Assembly (NCBI GenBank): GCA_029851415.1
Contig: CM056741.1
Span: 67,818,282-67,882,281, forward strand
Length of the DNA: 64,000 nucleotides
Reading direction: 5' to 3'
Source of the DNA: Eretmocerus hayati
Lineage: Eukaryota; Arthropoda; Insecta; Hymenoptera; Aphelinidae
Each line of letters begins with the position of its first letter. Position 1 is the stretch's first letter. This document shows, one piece after another, positions 60,201 to 64,000 of the stretch. Made by a program: the position numbers and the translations under genes. The notes beneath the pieces are model-generated. The model was given only the letters and a program-made list of their open reading frames with translations, made no database searches and had not been told where the DNA came from.

Positions 60201-63200
60201 TCTCAGCGATGCAATATAAATTTAGTCATTGATTGATATTTCATCTTTGCGTCCTGTGATGAGAACAGTTTCATGTAATCGCAAGCCCGGAAGGTATAAT
60301 TATAGCATGGAATTAGTAGGAATACCTTGTGCGAGCACTAAACGGATCAAATTGAGACTTCTCTTGCTCTACGCTTAGAAACGAAGAACCAAAGATTAGA
60401 ACAAAAGATAAAAACATCATCAAAGATATCAAACAATTTGCTTATGCAAGATAATGATGTAATTCATAATCTCTCTGTGTAATTCGCCGTGTCGTGGTTC
60501 AAGATCGCGTATTTTCAAATTAGAGTCACATTAATAACTTGGGTCGAATTATTAAGCCATCAATACGGTATCCATGCATACACGCTTCCAAATCTCTCGA
60601 TAAAAAATGCATCTCTTCCGCCGATGAGCGTAACTTTTCATATTTTAGATATTCTGAATAGAGTGAGAAGAATAGCTCAGCGAATTACTCTTGTTAACTC
60701 TTGTAAATGATCACGTAACAATTTAAGCGTGATTATTTCTTCGTGCTTCAAATCAATTACAAAGATAGCCATCGAGGAGCAGGATGCGTTTAGTTCTCAA
60801 AGAACCTTTCAATTATCGATCGTGTGATGTTTACAGTAACAAAAAACATTATTATCGATGTGAGATTCTACGTGTTTGCAAAGATGTCAGTGATGAACAA
60901 AGCGAAACGCGCAAATTTCAGGGAAAAACCGTGGAAAATTATCTTGTAGATCTCTGACTCAAGACTTCACAGATTGTGCTCACGAACATGCTGAAAGTAT
61001 GGAACTTTTTTACGCACCACTGTCATCCGGATTCGTTTCGTTGTTGAGGGATGGCTTCCCGCCATCGGTCCAATAACTCAGAGTTATGCGAAAGGGCCCA
61101 CATACGTCATTTGTGCATCCCAAAGTGGTATTGCATCCCGAAGCAGCATCACAAATGCATCCCAAACAAGCTGGCGAAACTTCCACCTTTTTCCCTGTAA
61201 GATTTTATCAGCAACTTCAGATTTTCCGTTTCGTTTTCTATAACAGCACTCATATTCTATAATTCGTGCATCAATAATTTTGCAATGTAATTTAGCTGTG
61301 TATGGAACTGATAGTATTGAACAAACTATTTTCAGTCAAACCAAATGAAAAAATGCACGAATCGATCCTCAATTTTCTTGTTTCAATTTCCTGAAGAGTA
61401 TTGTCGGAAAAGAACCCACACTGAGAAAAAAAATTGAGCGATTTTGAAGAAAATTTTTCTGATTTGAATAAATATACTTTCATATCCTCCTAGGCAAACA
61501 TTTATTCAAAATGAAGGAATGCTTCTTTTTGGAATGAATAAATATTTATCAAATCCGGTATAATATTTGATGAAATCTGATGATGATTTTATCGTGAGAA
61601 ACGCATTTGAACGATTTGCGGTGCCTCAAATGAATAAATGATATTCGAAATGAATGAATATTCCTTCAGAACGATGAAATAAGATTAATTTCAGAGAAAT
61701 ATTTATTCATTTGAAACATGATAAACAACCAAAAGCAAAATCTGTTTCACATGGTTTTTTAGCCAACCATGGAAAGATTATTCACATCAGATGAATATTT
61801 ACTCAAATTACTCACTTGAGTTGGGGGATCAATGATTATCACTATTATTAACAATTGCCACTATTTATATTCGTACATGACTAAGACACTCGCTACTTAT
61901 TTCTAAGACAACACGCTTTTAATTACCATTACTTAATAGTATCGCTTCGCACTGATATTGCATATGTTAGCTTTGAGACTTGACGAGCCTTATATATCAA
62001 TCGAGGGCCTATTTTGTCGCTTGCGAGAAAGGATTTCGTGCCTCTTAATTTAATCAGAAATAAAAATAACAGCTTGGATTTCTATTGTGAATTGACTAAT
62101 CGAATTCAACCATCATAATGGTAAGAAGATCTGTCGATTTTCATTAGAGATTTTTTGCTGAGACGATAATAAAGCTCAAAGAAATTCATTCCAGAGGTAT
62201 AACATTTGATGCGCCACCTAGTGGTAAGAATTGGTTGAATACAGATTTGAAGAGTTTTAATGAATATTTCATCACAACAATTAACTATCCCATAACTTAT
62301 TCCTAATGGTTGAATTGCGATGATCATTATGATACAAAAATTTGACCCAGCTGGATAATTATAGAAGATCTTTGAATTTATTTCCGTCAACTCGATGAAT
62401 ATCCTAATCATCAGATTGTTCTTTAATAAATATTTATTCGAAATACGTAAGAAAATCATTCATCCTGGAGAAATAGCATTTTGGTCCAATCATTACCCCT
62501 TTAACACAACTTGATCGTAGAGCATATGATTTTCTGGGAAAAAGTTGTGTGAAATATTGAATAAAAATTTGAATAATTATCTATTCCAATGAAATATAAT
62601 TTCTTCAATCGGATCTACTTGAGTACTGAGAAGATTCATATTATTACTATGAAACTGGAAATATAAAACTTCATTTATTCAAAAGATCTAAGTCACCCGG
62701 TCCGCCGAGTCTGAGTCCTCAGAATGACATCTTTTTCAACGTAGATAAATCTGTAGAAAATTTCAGGTGATATTCGTCTTATTTCAATATCCGTGTATGA
62801 AATGAGTCTATTGAGCCCAAGTGCGTGATGAGGATGCAAGATCCCTCTACAATGTAGTGGAAGCTTAATCTTTCATTTTGGAAATGAAGTTATTGATGTA
62901 GGATTAAAACTTATTCGTTTCGAATTTATTGATGACCTGATCAGTCAAAGCGCTTTAGCAAAATGATTTCTGCACCTTGGATGAAACTGACTCTTGAATC
63001 CAGTCATAATGTTTTATTGTGAATGAATGACTGATATAATCGTGATCTGGCCGCGTTTTGAATTTCGAAAAATCCATTTAATCAAAATGAGAGTTCGGTT
63101 CTCGCAATCCATTGGATCAATAATAGAATTGAATAAGTTTTCATTCCAATGTAGTGTGATAGATGTGAGTGGTAATGTTTCCTGTGAATGAATACTTATC

Positions 63201-63967
63201 AACTGAATTTAATGAAATAACTTATCAAATATCAATACATATTTATTCAAGTTGATTTATTTGATTTGGAAAAATTGAATTATCAAAATTGATGGTTCAA
63301 TGTCTTCAGTTCAGATGTAGTATGTTCAGTTTGAATAAATATTCTTCCCCATTAAATACAATTTTTCTGATTTCGGTAATTTGATGATTGAGTAAATTTC
63401 TATGGTACATATGAATAAATAATTATTTGAAAATGTGAGACCTCATTCATTCCAGAAGAATGAGTTTTCAAACCAAATGAATCCTCCATGAATAAATATA
63501 TTTATTGAATTTCAATAATTTTTTTTCTCACCAGGAGAGGACATCACATCCGGATCACGGATTTGGCTGAAACTCTGGAAATAGTCTTCTTTTAGTGCCA
63601 ATAGATGAAACCCAAAACTATAGACCCTAACGCTCAAGCGTTTTCGAGCTACAGCAAAGGACATTAGTATTGTCCATATGGGCCCATGTTAAAAATCATA
63701 CATATAGGTATACCTGCAGGCTAATGGCCTTGAGTGTAGTTCGGAAAAGCTTGAGCGTTAGGGTCTATAATTTTGGGTTTCATCTTTTGACACTAAAAGA
63801 AGGCTATTTCCAAAGTTTCAGCCGAATCCGTGATCCGGATGTGATGACCTCTCCTGGTCAGTGCACGCATGGATAAATTGAAATTCAATGATAAAGTGTC
63901 TCTTACCATGAATGTATCCAAACAGACAAACACAGGCCCACAAGGTGATGAGAGGCTTATGGTCCAT
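57290..63967 (-). CDS. i-type (destabilase) lysozyme, secreted, complete
   Basis: Exons 63967-63907, 61194-61018, 58389-58316, 57427-57290 give 149 residues with phases matching throughout and canonical splice sites. Residues 1-20 are a signal peptide (MDHKPLITLWACVCLFGYIH). The mature part is Cys-rich: CLGCICDAASGCNTTLGC, CGPFRITLSYWTDGG, FEECVNDAMCAARAIQGYM, then DCNNDGVVNCDDFARIHKLG and GFGC. This is the destabilase/i-type lysozyme pattern, in length as well. In active members (Tapes japonica lysozyme) a Glu precedes SGC and an Asp lies in the next Cys loop. Here the Glu position is Ala while CTND keeps an Asp, so muramidase activity is doubtful. Insect i-type lysozymes often lack these residues. 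Intron 1 (2.7 kb) is largely transposon; intron 2 (2.6 kb) holds hairpin cassettes. An AATAAA overlaps the stop codon. Confidence 0.95.
58441..58556. repeat. Nested hairpin, ACAAGGGYG family
   Basis: AAGTAACAAGGGCGCAA closes with TTGCGCCCGTGTTGCTTA. Inside, TTCCCGAAAT pairs with ATTTCGGGAA, and GTGCGCAAAAGTGAAC/TTTGCGCAC forms the tip. It shares its closing words with 52313-52349 and 58761-58894 but has a different interior. It lies in lysozyme intron 2. Confidence 0.85.
58596..58690. repeat. G-rich segment with GGGGGCGGAGCCCCC hairpin
   Basis: A patch of about 95 bp, very rich in G (GGCGGGGGGCGGGGAGGGCG), with a hairpin tip GGGGGCGGAGCCCCCC at 58669-58684. The surrounding intron is AT-rich. 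Confidence 0.75.
58761..59652. mobile_element. TIR element whose 215-bp arms are themselves hairpins
   Basis: The left arm 58761-58975 is copied in reverse at about 59438-59652, nearly identical. Both end in AATAGTACATTTCGATACAA. Each arm contains a long hairpin closed by GGGTGTAAAACG/CGTTTTACGCCC-type words (58778-58890; GCATCC/GGATGC inside) and a second one (AGTGCACTTTTACGCACAGT region at 58910-58975). About 460 bp of AT-rich centre shows no coding sequence. It lies in lysozyme intron 2. Confidence 0.88.
59653..61017. other. Rest of lysozyme intron 2
   Basis: AT-rich. Apart from the tandem repeat at 59922-60008, nothing is recognisable. Confidence 0.5.
59922..60008. repeat. Short tandem repeat, 21-bp unit
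   Basis: About four units of the type AACTTTGCGCACGATCAAGCC start near 59920, 59935, 59956 and 59977. The word TTTGCGCAC is also the tip of the hairpins at 58441-58556 and 58910-58975. Confidence 0.75.
61419..63863. mobile_element. AT-rich CACTGAGAAAAAAA TIR element in lysozyme intron 1
   Basis: The left end is CACTGAGAAAAAAAATTG. The right end is …AATTTTTTTTCTCA|GTG, split by the MITE at 63531-63857. Between them TGAATAAATATT and TTTATTCA words recur dozens of times. There is no coding sequence. The ends resemble 40288-40870 (CACTGAGAGAAA). No clear target duplication was seen. Confidence 0.82.
63531..63857. mobile_element. MITE, family CCAGGAGAG, copy 2 (nested)
   Basis: Matches 18108-18435 over its length, with TCA on both sides (63528-63530, 63858-63860). 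Removing it and one TCA rebuilds TTTTTTCTCAGTG, the expected right end of the host element. Confidence 0.93.
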
Positions 63968-64000
63968 TATCAAATTATTTCAAAACAACTTTGATGTAGG

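Noticed and set aside
62106..62459. 117-codon - strand frame inside lysozyme intron 1
   Set aside because: AT-rich, Ile/Asn-rich translation of the repetitive element; no motif.
1..64000. CRISPR array or bacterial operon structure
   Set aside because: No regular direct repeats with unique spacers; genes have spliceosomal introns.

Overview
The window is eukaryotic nuclear DNA from an arthropod, most likely an insect. Coding sequence is split into short exons with GT/AG introns, the DNA is AT-rich, and transposon debris is very dense. A destabilase/i-type lysozyme fits an insect. Hymenoptera is a guess that the sequence does not prove.

Five genes can be reconstructed by joining exons on reading phase and family resemblance. 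(1) + strand, 1-2335: the 3' end of a PAR-like bZIP transcription factor, whose start lies left of the window. (2) + strand, 7757-11221: a small membrane-anchored RING-H2 protein, a likely E3 ubiquitin ligase. (3) + strand, 32666-45583: a secreted Vps62/DUF946-domain protein of about 455 residues, in five exons over 13 kb. (4) - strand, 48861-47239: the C-terminal part of a homologue of human C20orf27 (UPF0687, adipose-secreted signalling protein). (5) - strand, 63967-57290: a complete 149-residue i-type lysozyme in four exons, apparently lacking the catalytic Glu.

Most of the rest is transposon-derived: terminal-inverted-repeat elements with TA target duplications (Tc1/mariner/pogo-like), MITEs with 3-bp duplications (Harbinger-like), and long foldback palindromes. 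Several insert into one another. The clearest nest is 17227-20891 (at least three levels). Another lies in lysozyme intron 1 (61419-63863).

The most unusual signal is a set of modular hairpin cassettes (26201-26418, 52265-52488, 58441-58556, 58761-59652, with a weak copy near 55752). Their closing arms are conserved between copies while the inner arms differ in sequence yet stay self-complementary.

The region 20892-32665 has no gene I can support. The five genes are not functionally linked in any way the sequence shows; they look like ordinary unrelated neighbours in a transposon-rich region.
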